A stretch of 64,000 nt of DNA from SZUA-444 sp965226565 (GTDB taxonomy: Bacteria; Bacillota; Clostridia; Oscillospirales; Ruminococcaceae). Positions 7,635 through 16,178 of this stretch are shown piece after piece; the first letter of the stretch is position 1; every line of letters starts with the position of its first letter. The translations under genes and the position numbers were made by a program. Under the pieces are notes generated by a model that made no database searches, was not told the DNA's origin, and saw nothing but the letters and a program-made list of their open reading frames with translations. Location: NCBI GenBank assembly GCA_965226565.1, contig CBDDDI010000004.1, positions 372,001-436,000 of the forward strand, given 5' to 3'.

Positions 7635-9380
7635 TTATGGTCTGCTTACATAGTTAAGTGGATTTTGAGGAATGTTATTATATCTCACTTCAAAATGCAA
7701 GTGTATTCCAAATGACAATCCTGTATTACCCATAATCCCAACTCGGTCGCCTTTGTTTACTGATTGACCTGTTCTTACAGATATGCTACTTAAATGTGCA
7801 TAACGAGTAGTATATCCATTACCATGGCTTATTGTAACACAGTTTCCGTAGTTACCATTTCTTCCTGCTTGAACAACAATTCCATCTCTTGAAGCATATA
7901 TAGGTATATGTCTTCCTCCACTTGGAATATCTATTCCTTTATGTCTTCCACCAGAACGATATTCATAGAAGTATGATGAGATTCTGCTGCTTGTTGTTGG
8001 CCACATATATTGTCCTTTAGCTGCAGAAACCAATCTTTGTGGAGCTGCTGTTGATTTTGTACCAACTGCAACTTTTTGAGTTGTAGGTTTTGATATAACT
8101 TCCTTAGAAACTATATCTTTCTTTTCTTCAGTACCGTTAATATACGATACTTTTGCAATTACCTTTTGTTTACCTTCAACACCTTTTGTAATAACTCTTT
8201 GTTCACCTTTATACATTGATGAGTTATTAACTTTTGTTGTTTCATACGGAATGCTTTGAGTATATTCAACTGTTCTATTTACACGAACAGATACAAACGG
8301 CACAGCTTTATTTAATAAAACTTTAGAACCTATAGGCAATTTTTTCTCTATACCTGGATTTAAAGCTTTAAGCTCAGAATAAGGAACATCCACCTTTTGA
8401 GCTATATAAGTAGGACTATCTCCAGCAACAACAGTATAATGTGATTCTACTTGTTTGTCACTCTTAAGTAATCTAACAAGTTCATTCTCACTAATTACAC
8501 CTGTTTCAAGATAAGCTCCTTCTTTAATTTGATACTTATCAACAAATTCAACTTGTTCATCTTTAGCATCAGTCTTATATTCATTAAGAATTGAATTTAA
8601 AGTACTACTAATAGCTGATTTACTTTTAACAGCACCATAAAATTCTCCATTAATATAAAGACCATAAGCATCAATTGTCTTAACATCAGAGCTTTCTATC
8701 ATTTTTTCAGCAAGTTCAGTTGCTGAAATAATCTCATTACGATTAACCTTTTTCATAGATAGCTTTGTTTTTATTTCTATTGCTTCATCACCAGGAACGT
8801 ATTGTATACGATCTTGAAGAACTTCTTCAGCTTGATCAGCAACTTGTTCTTTAGCAACATATCCTATATTCTTACCATTAGCTTGAACTTGAATAGCATA
8901 TTGAGTAGTTGCGCTACTTACTATAACACTAAACACTGCAACAACACTAACGATAGGTAATGCATAATTCAATATTGTATTTAATTTTCCATGTTTTTTA
9001 AAAGAAGATTTACTCACTTTAGATATATATTGTTTTAAAGCTGTAATTTTTCCTACTTTTTCAATTGATTCTAAAGCAGATTCTTTCATTTCTAAAAAAC
9101 GATTAACTGGTTTCTTAGTAATATTACGTACAGAACTACTTACTCGTCCAGCATATCTTTTTACAAAACTAGCTAAATTAAGAAAAGCTAATTTAAATAC
9201 ATTAATAACTTTTAAAAATGCAAATTTACTATAATGGAATATGTTAGCACCAACTAAGACCATGTGCTTTACAAAACTTTTATATATAATGATAAACATA
9301 TTTTTTAGTAAAGATATAAAATTAGCAGATTGCTTTTCAGCTTTATCTTGACTCCTTTGACTCTTTGCAAAAAATGGCAT
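7635..9380 (-). CDS. Membrane-anchored M23 peptidoglycan endopeptidase with LysM and G5 domains (paralog 2)
   Basis: 581 residues with the same plan as its neighbour: a basic cytoplasmic region, one membrane segment (ILNYALPIVSVVAVFSVIV), LysM (HYTVVAGDSPTYIAQK), G5 (PFVSVRVNRTVEYTQSIPYET) and M23 with HKGIDIP and IHLHFEV. The membrane-proximal stretch (VQANGKNIGYVAKEQVADQAEEVLQDRIQYV) closely follows the neighbour's. The two therefore arose by tandem duplication and then diverged, most in the cytoplasmic part. ATG 9380 follows GAGAGGAG. It has its own promoter, operator and terminator. Confidence 0.9.
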   Translation of the reverse strand: MPFFAKSQRSQDKAEKQSANFISLLKNMFIIIYKSFVKHMVLVGANIFHYSKFAFLKVINVFKLAFLNLASFVKRYAGRVSSSVRNITKKPVNRFLEMKESALESIEKVGKITALKQYISKVSKSSFKKHGKLNTILNYALPIVSVVAVFSVIVSSATTQYAIQVQANGKNIGYVAKEQVADQAEEVLQDRIQYVPGDEAIEIKTKLSMKKVNRNEIISATELAEKMIESSDVKTIDAYGLYINGEFYGAVKSKSAISSTLNSILNEYKTDAKDEQVEFVDKYQIKEGAYLETGVISENELVRLLKSDKQVESHYTVVAGDSPTYIAQKVDVPYSELKALNPGIEKKLPIGSKVLLNKAVPFVSVRVNRTVEYTQSIPYETTKVNNSSMYKGEQRVITKGVEGKQKVIAKVSYINGTEEKKDIVSKEVISKPTTQKVAVGTKSTAAPQRLVSAAKGQYMWPTTSSRISSYFYEYRSGGRHKGIDIPSGGRHIPIYASRDGIVVQAGRNGNYGNCVTISHGNGYTTRYAHLSSISVRTGQSVNKGDRVGIMGNTGLSFGIHLHFEVRYNNIPQNPLNYVSRP

Positions 9381-9402
9381 TGTTACAACTCCTCTCTTCT
9401 CG

Positions 9403-9428
9403 GTTACAAATTAGTTACAACTATTACA
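9403..9428 (-). promoter_or_regulatory. Three-half-site WalR-like operator of M23 gene 2
   Basis: On the plus strand GTTACA-AATTA-GTTACA (9403-9419), then three bases, then ATTACA (9423-9428). Spacing and position relative to the -10 box are identical to 7299-7324. Confidence 0.6.
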
Positions 9429-9455
9429 TTATATCTAATTTGTGATTAAAATCAA
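9428..9455 (-). promoter_or_regulatory. Promoter of M23 gene 2
   Basis: Minus strand TTGATT (9455-9450), 16-base spacer, TATAAT (9433-9428). Confidence 0.65.
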
Positions 9456-9518
9456 CCGTTTTTATTGAACTGTGTAAAAATACCAACGTTTTTCATACAT
9501 TTCGACTGAAGTCGCTAT

Positions 9519-9992
9519 TTAAGTTTGTCTAAAATGCCAATTGTAATCTAACATTTCTTCATTATAGCCTTCTAAAGCATTATATATGCTTTTTACATCT
9601 TTTTTCGCTTCTTCAAGATTATGTTCCTTATAATTCCCACATTCTTCTTTAGTGCAACCAGGAATCTCTTCATCAAACTCTATTATAAACTTCATTGTTT
9701 TTCTTACTAACTCTATTGCATCTTTTGGATCCATATTTCTTACAACTAGATAAAATCCTGTTCTACATCCCATTGGTCCAACATAAATTACTTTATCTGA
9801 TATTTCACTGTTTCTTACAAATGTCGCAAAAATATGCTCAATTGTATGAAGCGATGCACTAGATGGATACCCCCCACTGTTTGGTTTAACCATTCTAACA
9901 TCATACGTTACTATATCATCATCTATTCTCGAAGTATACATTCCTACACCAAATTTTGTATGATCTACTTGAAAACTTTTTATCTTTTCCAT
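9519..9992 (-). CDS. luxS: S-ribosylhomocysteine lyase LuxS
   Basis: LuxS splits S-ribosylhomocysteine into homocysteine and the autoinducer-2 precursor, as part of SAM recycling. The 157-residue product has the metal site HTIEH (about residues 49-53), the catalytic-cysteine motif GCRTGFYL and the third ligand region GCTKEECGNY. It is the last gene of a probable operon phosphatase-tex-rluA-luxS, 52 bases after the pseudouridine synthase gene. No mtnN is in the window. Confidence 0.96.
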   Translation of the reverse strand: MEKIKSFQVDHTKFGVGMYTSRIDDDIVTYDVRMVKPNSGGYPSSASLHTIEHIFATFVRNSEISDKVIYVGPMGCRTGFYLVVRNMDPKDAIELVRKTMKFIIEFDEEIPGCTKEECGNYKEHNLEEAKKDVKSIYNALEGYNEEMLDYNWHFRQT

Positions 9993-10044
9993 ATTTTCTC
10001 CTTTATATATAGTATATATTAATTTACTAGTGTTTAATACAGTT

Positions 10045-10890
10045 TTATCTTAAAAGACTTTGCATATCATCAGGCAACTTTGATGATATGCAAATTTTTT
10101 CTTTTGTTATTGGATGTACAAACTCTGTTTCTTTACAATGAAGAGCTTGTCTTGAAATATCTTCACAATCTCCACCATACATCGTATCTCCTGCCAAAGG
10201 ATGTCCTATATAAGAAAAATGCACTCTTATTTGATGTGTTCTTCCTGTTTCTAAATTAATTTTTAAATATGTATATTTATCATTATTAGAAAGAACTTTA
10301 TAATGTGTAATTGCTTGTTGACCATCATCTCTAACACATCTTTTTATTATAGAATCATTTTCACGTGCAATTGCCTTATTAATAGTATCATCATTTTTAA
10401 GTGTTCCTAAACAAATAGCGTAATAAGTTTTTTTCATATTACTTTGAATAAAAGTAGCGCTAAAACTATTTTTAGCAACAACCACAATTCCGGATGTATC
10501 TCTATCAAGCCTATTAATAGGACGAAATGACAAGCCATTACAACAGCTTGAATAATAATTACCTAATGTATCAAGCAAATGTCCATGAGATGGATGCACA
10601 GGCATTTTAGGAGGCTTATCAAAGACAATTACATCCTCGTCTTCATATAAAACAGGAACATTTAAAAAGCTGTTTTTTTCGAGCTGTTTTTCATCATCTA
10701 AAACAAGCTGAATTTTATCACCAACAGATATTTTATCAATAGTTCTAACATGTTGATTATTTCTTGTAATACCGTTTGGAGTTCTCTTTAATTTAGTTAT
10801 CAAACGTTTGCTAACATTATTGTTAACAAGAAATTTCATAACAGTTTTATTATTATCTGATTCTTTAACAACAAAAGTAATTTTTCTCAC
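10045..10890 (-). CDS. RluA family RNA pseudouridine synthase
   Basis: 281 residues with an N-terminal S4-like part (VSKRLITKLKRTPNGITRNNQ), the catalytic RPINRLDRDTSGIVVVAK (aspartate in RLDRDTSG) and GRTHQIRVHFSYIGHPLAGD. These are the hallmarks of the RluA/RluC/RluD/YlyB group that modifies 23S rRNA or tRNA; the exact target cannot be read from sequence. The start is GTG 10890 behind AAAAGGAA. Only 13 bases separate it from tex. Confidence 0.92.
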   Translation of the reverse strand: MRKITFVVKESDNNKTVMKFLVNNNVSKRLITKLKRTPNGITRNNQHVRTIDKISVGDKIQLVLDDEKQLEKNSFLNVPVLYEDEDVIVFDKPPKMPVHPSHGHLLDTLGNYYSSCCNGLSFRPINRLDRDTSGIVVVAKNSFSATFIQSNMKKTYYAICLGTLKNDDTINKAIARENDSIIKRCVRDDGQQAITHYKVLSNNDKYTYLKINLETGRTHQIRVHFSYIGHPLAGDTMYGGDCEDISRQALHCKETEFVHPITKEKICISSKLPDDMQSLLR

Positions 10891-10903
10891 AACAACATTC
10901 CTT

Positions 10904-13060
10904 TTAAGCTTGTTTTAAAGCTTTCATAGTAAGTGCTATTCTTTTTTTCTTCAAATCAACATCAATAACACGAACATTAACTATATCTCCAACTTTAACA
11001 ACCTCAAGTGGATGTTTTATATATCTATCACACAATTGTGAAATATGTACCAAACCATCTTCATGAACACCAATATCAACAAAAGCACCAAAATCTATAA
11101 CATTTCTTACAGTACCTTTAAGTTCCATACCAACTGTCAAATCTTTTAAATCCATAACATCACTTCTTAAAAGTGGAGCTGGCAATTCATCACGTGGATC
11201 ACGTCCAGGTTTTTGAAGCTCAGAAATAATATCTCTTAAAGTAGGAATACCAACACCAATTTCTTCTGCCATTTTTGATATACCTATTTGTTTTGCTTTA
11301 TCATTTAAATCTTCAAGATTATTTTGTGAAATATCAGTTAGGTTAAATGAACAACGATCAAGCAATTCTTTTGTTGCTTTATAACTTTCTGGATGAACAG
11401 AAGTATTATCTAATGGATTTTTACCATCTATAATTCTTAAAAATCCAGCTGATTGCTCAAAAGCTTTTTTACCTAGCTTAGGAACTTTTAAAAGTTGTTT
11501 TCTATCAGAAAAACTTCCGTTTTCTTCACGATAAGCAACAATGTTTTTTGCAACAGTTGCATTGATTCCGGAAATATATGAAAACAATGAATGTGAAGCT
11601 GTGTTTAAATCAACTCCAACTGAGTTAACACAATCTTCAACAACGCCTGTTAAAGCTTCATCTAGTCTTTTCTTAGGCATATCATGTTGATATTGTCCAA
11701 CACCAATTGCTTTTGGATCAATTTTAACAAGTTCAGCAAGTGGATCTTGCAAACGTCTTGCAATAGAAACAGCACTCCTTAAAGACACATCATATTCAGG
11801 AAATTCTTGTGCAGCAAGTTTTGATGCAGAATATACAGACGCTCCTGCTTCTGAAACAACCATATAACTAACTTTTTCAGGAATCTCCTTTAATAAATCA
11901 GCAACAAAAACTTCGCTTTCATGAGAAGCTGTTCCATTTCCAATAGCTATTGTTGTTACTTTATGTTTTGAAATCAAAGATTTTATTGTTGATTTTGCTT
12001 GCTCAACTTTACTTTGAGGTGGAGTTGGATAAATAACTGTTGTATCAAGAACTTTACCTGTGTCATCAACAACAGCAATTTTACATCCTGTTCTGTAAGC
12101 TGGATCAAGCCCAAGTGTTACAGTTCCTTTTACTGGAGGTTGCATTAAAATTTGGCTTAAATTTGATGAGAAAACTTTAATAGCTTGTTCGCTAGCTTTT
12201 GTAGTCAATTCTGCTCTTATTTCTCTTTCAATTGATGGATAAATCAATCTCTTATAAGAATCTTCACATGCTAAATAAACTAGTTTGCCACATTCACTTT
12301 CGTTTTCACAATACTTACTAGTCAAAAATGTTAAACTTTTACCTTCTTCAATATCAACCGTGATTTTTAAAAAGCCTTCTCTTTCACCACGATCAATAGC
12401 AAGAACTCTATGTTCAGCCATTTTTGAAACAGGTTCTTTATAATCATAATAATTTGTATAAACACTTTCAGCTTCTTCATCAGTAGCTTTTGATGTAACA
12501 ACTCCATATGCTAAAAAATATGTTCTTATCTTTTTACGCATTTGAGCATCATCAGAAATATTTTCAGCAATTATATCTAACGCACCAGCAACAGCTTCGT
12601 CTATATTTTTAACACCTTTTTCTTCATCAACATAATCACTAGCAACTGTATTTACATCAGTATCAAGTTTTTGCTCTATAATTATATCAGCAAGTGGCTC
12701 TAAACCTTTTTCACGTGCAACAGAAGCTCTTGTTTTTCTTTTTGGTTTAAATGGTCTATAAATATCTTCTACTTCAGCTAAAGTAACAGCTTTGCTAATG
12801 CTTTGTTGCAACTCTTCTGTCATTTTCTCTTGTTCTGTAATTGAAGCAATTACTTCTTCTTTTCTTTTTTCAAGATTTCTAAGATAGTTGAGTCTATCGT
12901 TCAATTCACGAAGAATTTGATCATCAAGTGAACCTGTTACTTCTTTTCTATATCTTGAAATAAAAGGAATTGTGTTACCATCATCAATAAGTTTCACTGT
13001 TGCGTCAACTTGCTCATTCCTCAAAGAAAATTCAGATGCTAATTTTTCATTAATATTCAT
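10904..13060 (-). CDS. tex: Tex family RNA-binding transcription accessory protein
   Basis: 718 residues in the usual Tex order: N-terminal helical part (EKLASEFSLRNEQVDATVKLIDDG), YqgF/RNase H-like domain (VTLGLDPAYRTGCKIAVVDD), helix-hairpin-helix region (DLNTASHSLFSYISGINATVAKNIVAYREENG) and a C-terminal S1 domain (VGMELKGTVRNVIDFGAFVDIG). Tex binds nucleic acid and influences transcription and toxin expression in some pathogens. ATG 13060 lies ten bases after AAAGG; GTG 13063 is an alternative. It overlaps the end of the phosphatase gene, so the two are coupled. Confidence 0.94.
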   Translation of the reverse strand: MNINEKLASEFSLRNEQVDATVKLIDDGNTIPFISRYRKEVTGSLDDQILRELNDRLNYLRNLEKRKEEVIASITEQEKMTEELQQSISKAVTLAEVEDIYRPFKPKRKTRASVAREKGLEPLADIIIEQKLDTDVNTVASDYVDEEKGVKNIDEAVAGALDIIAENISDDAQMRKKIRTYFLAYGVVTSKATDEEAESVYTNYYDYKEPVSKMAEHRVLAIDRGEREGFLKITVDIEEGKSLTFLTSKYCENESECGKLVYLACEDSYKRLIYPSIEREIRAELTTKASEQAIKVFSSNLSQILMQPPVKGTVTLGLDPAYRTGCKIAVVDDTGKVLDTTVIYPTPPQSKVEQAKSTIKSLISKHKVTTIAIGNGTASHESEVFVADLLKEIPEKVSYMVVSEAGASVYSASKLAAQEFPEYDVSLRSAVSIARRLQDPLAELVKIDPKAIGVGQYQHDMPKKRLDEALTGVVEDCVNSVGVDLNTASHSLFSYISGINATVAKNIVAYREENGSFSDRKQLLKVPKLGKKAFEQSAGFLRIIDGKNPLDNTSVHPESYKATKELLDRCSFNLTDISQNNLEDLNDKAKQIGISKMAEEIGVGIPTLRDIISELQKPGRDPRDELPAPLLRSDVMDLKDLTVGMELKGTVRNVIDFGAFVDIGVHEDGLVHISQLCDRYIKHPLEVVKVGDIVNVRVIDVDLKKKRIALTMKALKQA

Positions 13061-13715
13061 CACTATCAAACCTTTCAGAATTTATTTTGTCTTCATCTAT
13101 TTTGTTATATGGAAAACGTCCAAGTATTTCAAATGCATTGCTTTGTTGCCACATTTGAGTTGTAACCATTAACTCAAATCCTTCTCCAACTTCTGGAGCT
13201 AAATCCATAGGTTTATATTTTGGCAATCCAAAACAAGCTAAAGAGTTCATTATTATTCCACCATGTGTTACTACTGCACAGTTTGTGAAACCATTTTCCA
13301 TCATATCTTTTAATATAACATCAAATGCTTCATAACTTCTTTCTAAAGTATTACGTGTACTTTCTCCATTTGGTGGAGCATTGTCAATTCCACCTTTAAG
13401 CCATTCTTGAAAGCTTTTATTATCCATTAAATCCTCAGCAGATTTATTCTCAAAATCTCCAAAATCCATTTCTCTAAGTCCTTCAACAACATGAATAAAA
13501 TTATTTGGATAAAGTATTTCTGCTGTTTCAACACATCTTTTCAAAGGACTGCAATATACTTTTTGGACACTATCATAATCAAATTTATCTTTTTTTTGAA
13601 ATAACTCATCTTTTCCTTTTTGAGACAAAGCATTATCTGTTATTCCAATATACCTAAGTTTAGTGTTTTCTTCTGTCCAGCCATGACGAATAAGTTTAAG
13701 GTGATAACCTTTCAT
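13050..13715 (-). CDS. Histidine phosphatase family protein
   Basis: 221 residues of the phosphoglycerate mutase-like superfamily. The phosphohistidine motif is LIRHGWTEEN near residue 10, followed by YCSPLKRCVETAEILYP, the EMDFGDFENK acid motif and the second histidine in VVTHGGIIMNSL. Relatives dephosphorylate small molecules such as sugar phosphates or alpha-ribazole phosphate; the substrate is not predictable. It is probably the first gene of the operon with tex, rluA and luxS. Confidence 0.9.
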   Translation of the reverse strand: MKGYHLKLIRHGWTEENTKLRYIGITDNALSQKGKDELFQKKDKFDYDSVQKVYCSPLKRCVETAEILYPNNFIHVVEGLREMDFGDFENKSAEDLMDNKSFQEWLKGGIDNAPPNGESTRNTLERSYEAFDVILKDMMENGFTNCAVVTHGGIIMNSLACFGLPKYKPMDLAPEVGEGFELMVTTQMWQQSNAFEILGRFPYNKIDEDKINSERFDSDEY

Positions 13716-13826
13716 AAAATTCTCCTTATCATTTATTTAAAAATTTAATTTTATACTTAATTTCCTTACAAACATTAACTATATTAAACCAAAAATTACA
13801 AGGTAAAATTTTTTTCGATTTTAGTC

Positions 13827-13855
13827 TTTACAAATTGTAAGAAGTAATATATAAT
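13827..13855 (+). promoter_or_regulatory. Promoter of the XRE regulator gene
   Basis: TTTACA (13827-13832), 17-base spacer, TATAAT (13850-13855). Confidence 0.75.
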
Positions 13856-13875
13856 TTACTAATAGTTGAGTTGTT

Positions 13876-13903
13876 TATCGGTTTTTTAGCCGATAATTTT
13901 TTA
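13876..13903 (+). terminator. Leader hairpin with T-run before the XRE gene (possible attenuator)
   Basis: TATCGG (13876-13881) pairs with CCGATA (13890-13895), followed by ATTTTTTATT. It begins about 15 bases after the predicted transcript start and ends before the ribosome binding site, so it could stop most transcripts before the gene. The 6-base stem is short. Confidence 0.5.
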
Positions 13904-13925
13904 TTATTTAAAAGAGGTGTGCAGA

Positions 13926-14630
13926 TTGAATGCTGATTTCTCCAGAGTTTTAACATTGTTAAGGAAAGAACGTGGAATTAGTCAAAAAAAAGCTTCGACC
14001 GATTTAGGAGTATCGCAAGGTTTACTATCTCATTATGAAAAAGGAAAAAGAGAATGTGGACTTGATTTCCTTGTTAAAGTAGCGAATTATTACGATGTTT
14101 CTTGCGACTATCTCTTAGGACGTTCTCCAGAACCACAAGGCAAAACAATTACTGTCGACGAAATTCCTGATGAGGAATTAAAAAAAGACAAATCTCTAAA
14201 TGGCAGTGTGATGGTTACTTTTAATAAAAAACTTATCGTAAACTCTCTTAATGTCTTATTTGCTTTTCTTCAAAAAAGCAAATCAAAAGCCTTGATTAAA
14301 GAAGTTTCAAGTTATTTAATGCTTAGTATTTATCAAATGTTTAGAGTGATTTTCTCTTCAAATAAAAAGAATGACGAAAATTTTTTCACTGTTCCGAAAA
14401 CAGTTTCGGAAGGAATGTCGAATGCTGCTATGCAAATGTCTTATGCTTGTGCTAAAGCTACGGCTGACGGCATAAAATTTAAAGATAACGATACTGTTGA
14501 AGATAGTGAAGAATTGTCTATTACAACAGCAGGATTATCAGAAGAATTTGCTGGACAATATTCTTCAATGGTTAATCTTATTAAAAACAGCGAAGCTAAA
14601 ATCAACATACTTACAAATGCTGAAAAATAA
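13926..14630 (+). CDS. XRE-family helix-turn-helix regulator with C-terminal extension
   Basis: The start is TTG 13926, six bases after AGAGGTG; the in-frame GTG at 13917 sits inside that site. The product has 234 residues. Residues 1-65 form a Cro/C1 HTH (LTLLRKERGISQKKASTDLGVSQGLLSHYEKGKRECGLDFL) ending YDVSCDYLLGR, typical of the SinR/HTH_3 class. The rest is a helical domain without a family I can name (LIKEVSSYLMLSIYQMFRVIF). A single regulator of this shape is common in Ruminococcaceae-type genomes. Its target is unknown. It has its own promoter, leader hairpin and terminator. Confidence 0.8.
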   Translation: MNADFSRVLTLLRKERGISQKKASTDLGVSQGLLSHYEKGKRECGLDFLVKVANYYDVSCDYLLGRSPEPQGKTITVDEIPDEELKKDKSLNGSVMVTFNKKLIVNSLNVLFAFLQKSKSKALIKEVSSYLMLSIYQMFRVIFSSNKKNDENFFTVPKTVSEGMSNAAMQMSYACAKATADGIKFKDNDTVEDSEELSITTAGLSEEFAGQYSSMVNLIKNSEAKINILTNAEK

Positions 14631-14747
14631 AAATGCAATATTTATAGTTTATCATTTATTCAGCTTAATTTCAATAATAATCTAATCACTAGATTTTATT
14701 TAACAACATAATATTAACAAATGTGATTTTTTACAACAAAAATCATA

Positions 14748-14783
14748 GCTGGTAAGACTTGTCTTGCCAGCATTTTTGCTTTT
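14748..14783 (+). terminator. Strong terminator of the XRE gene
   Basis: An 11-base stem GCTGGTAAGAC (14748-14758) and GTCTTGCCAGC (14761-14771), one G-U pair, followed by a T-rich run. Confidence 0.92.
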
Positions 14784-14790
14784 ATAGACA

Positions 14791-14808
14791 TTGTTAAATT
14801 TTTAATAA
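14791..14808 (+). promoter_or_regulatory. Near-consensus Rex operator ahead of rnfC
   Basis: TTGTTAA-ATTT-TTAATAA differs at one position from the redox repressor Rex consensus TTGTTAANNNNTTAACAA. It is nested in a TAGACATT/AATGTCTA inverted repeat (14785-14814), between the upstream terminator and the rnfC ribosome binding site. Rex senses the NADH/NAD ratio, which suits control of Rnf. No rex gene is in the window. Confidence 0.6.
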
Positions 14809-14855
14809 TGTCTAGCACGTTAAATTTATATATATTATCTAAAAGGAGACTTTAT

Positions 14856-16139
14856 ATGAAACTAAATGGAATTAAGATTCCTCATATGAAAAACACTTCA
14901 AATGCTGAAACTATTATTTTAGATATACCTAAAAAAGTTAAGCTTTCGCTTGGTCAACATATTGGAGCTGCATGTGAGTCACTTGTTAAAGTAGGTGAGC
15001 AAGTATATGTCGGTCAGAAAATAGGTGAGAGTGAGAACTTTGTTTCAACTCCACTTCATTCAAGTGTTTCTGGAAAAGTTACTGCTATTTCTGACATAAT
15101 TCTTGCTAACGGAAAAACTTGCAAAGCTATAGAAATTGAAACAGATGGATTGCAAACTGTTTTTGATGAAATAAAACCACCTGTTATCACTGATAAAAAT
15201 AGTTTTATTGAAGCTGTTAAAGAAAGTGGTTGCTGTGGACTTGGTGGTGCTGGATTTCCTACACACATAAAATTAAATTTTGATCCTGAAAAAAATCCTG
15301 TTGACAGCCTTATTATTAACGCAGCTGAATGCGAGCCTTATATAACATCTGATTATAGAGAAATTATTGAAAACACAAAAGATGTTGTTGATGGAATAAA
15401 ACTTATTTCTAAAATTTTAAATATTCCAAATGTTTATATTGGAATAGAAGACAATAAACCAAAGGCTATTGAATTATTAAAACAAAAATTTACAGATTTT
15501 GATAACATAAATGTTGTAAAATTAAAATCGTCTTATCCACAAGGTGCAGAAAAAGTTTTGGTTTATTCCACAACAGGAAGAATAATTGAAGAAGGTCAAT
15601 TACCTTTAAGCCAAAATGTTATTGTTTTAAATGTTTCTACTGCTTCTTTTATAAACAAATACATTAACACTGGCATGCCTCTTATTTCAAAAAGGATTAC
15701 AGTTGATGGTGATAATGTTAAAAATCCATGCAACATAATTGCTCCAATAGGAACTCCTATTACAGATATAATGAATTTTGCCAAAACCAATATACAAACT
15801 TCTCATAAAATTATTTCCGGAGGAATGATGATGGGAATGTGTATTTATGATATAAATTCTACTATTACAAAAACAAACAACGCTATTATTTCTTTAAAAG
15901 AAACTAAAAAACCAATCACTACTAACTGTATTAAATGTGGAAATTGTATGCGAGCATGTCCATTTAATCTTATGCCTATGATTTTTGAAAAGGCTTATGA
16001 TAATGAAGATTTAGACACACTTAAAGAGTATCATGTGACACTTTGTATGAATTGTGGAAGCTGCTCTTATGTTTGTCCTGCTAACAGAAATTTAGCAGAG
16101 AAAAATCAGCTTGCAAAACAATTACTATTTAAAAAATAA
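14856..16139 (+). CDS. rnfC: Rnf complex subunit RnfC
   Basis: RnfC is the NADH- and FMN-binding peripheral subunit of ferredoxin:NAD oxidoreductase, which couples electron flow to Na+ or H+ translocation. The 427-residue product has a biotinyl-lipoyl-like N-terminus, GLGGAGFPTHIKL, the SLBB region, and two 4Fe-4S motifs near the C-terminus (CIKCGNCMRACP and CMNCGSCSYVCP). ATG 14856 follows AAAGGAG; a longer frame back to 14808 has no ribosome binding site. It is the first gene of rnfCDGEAB, the order usual in clostridia. Confidence 0.96.
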   Translation: MKLNGIKIPHMKNTSNAETIILDIPKKVKLSLGQHIGAACESLVKVGEQVYVGQKIGESENFVSTPLHSSVSGKVTAISDIILANGKTCKAIEIETDGLQTVFDEIKPPVITDKNSFIEAVKESGCCGLGGAGFPTHIKLNFDPEKNPVDSLIINAAECEPYITSDYREIIENTKDVVDGIKLISKILNIPNVYIGIEDNKPKAIELLKQKFTDFDNINVVKLKSSYPQGAEKVLVYSTTGRIIEEGQLPLSQNVIVLNVSTASFINKYINTGMPLISKRITVDGDNVKNPCNIIAPIGTPITDIMNFAKTNIQTSHKIISGGMMMGMCIYDINSTITKTNNAIISLKETKKPITTNCIKCGNCMRACPFNLMPMIFEKAYDNEDLDTLKEYHVTLCMNCGSCSYVCPANRNLAEKNQLAKQLLFKK

Positions 16140-16178
16140 TAATATTCCTTATATAAAAATTTTGAAAGGATGAACTTA

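Noticed and set aside
9500..9515. Short palindrome CGACTGAAGTCG after luxS as a terminator
   Set aside because: The stem is five bases and no T-run follows on the minus strand.
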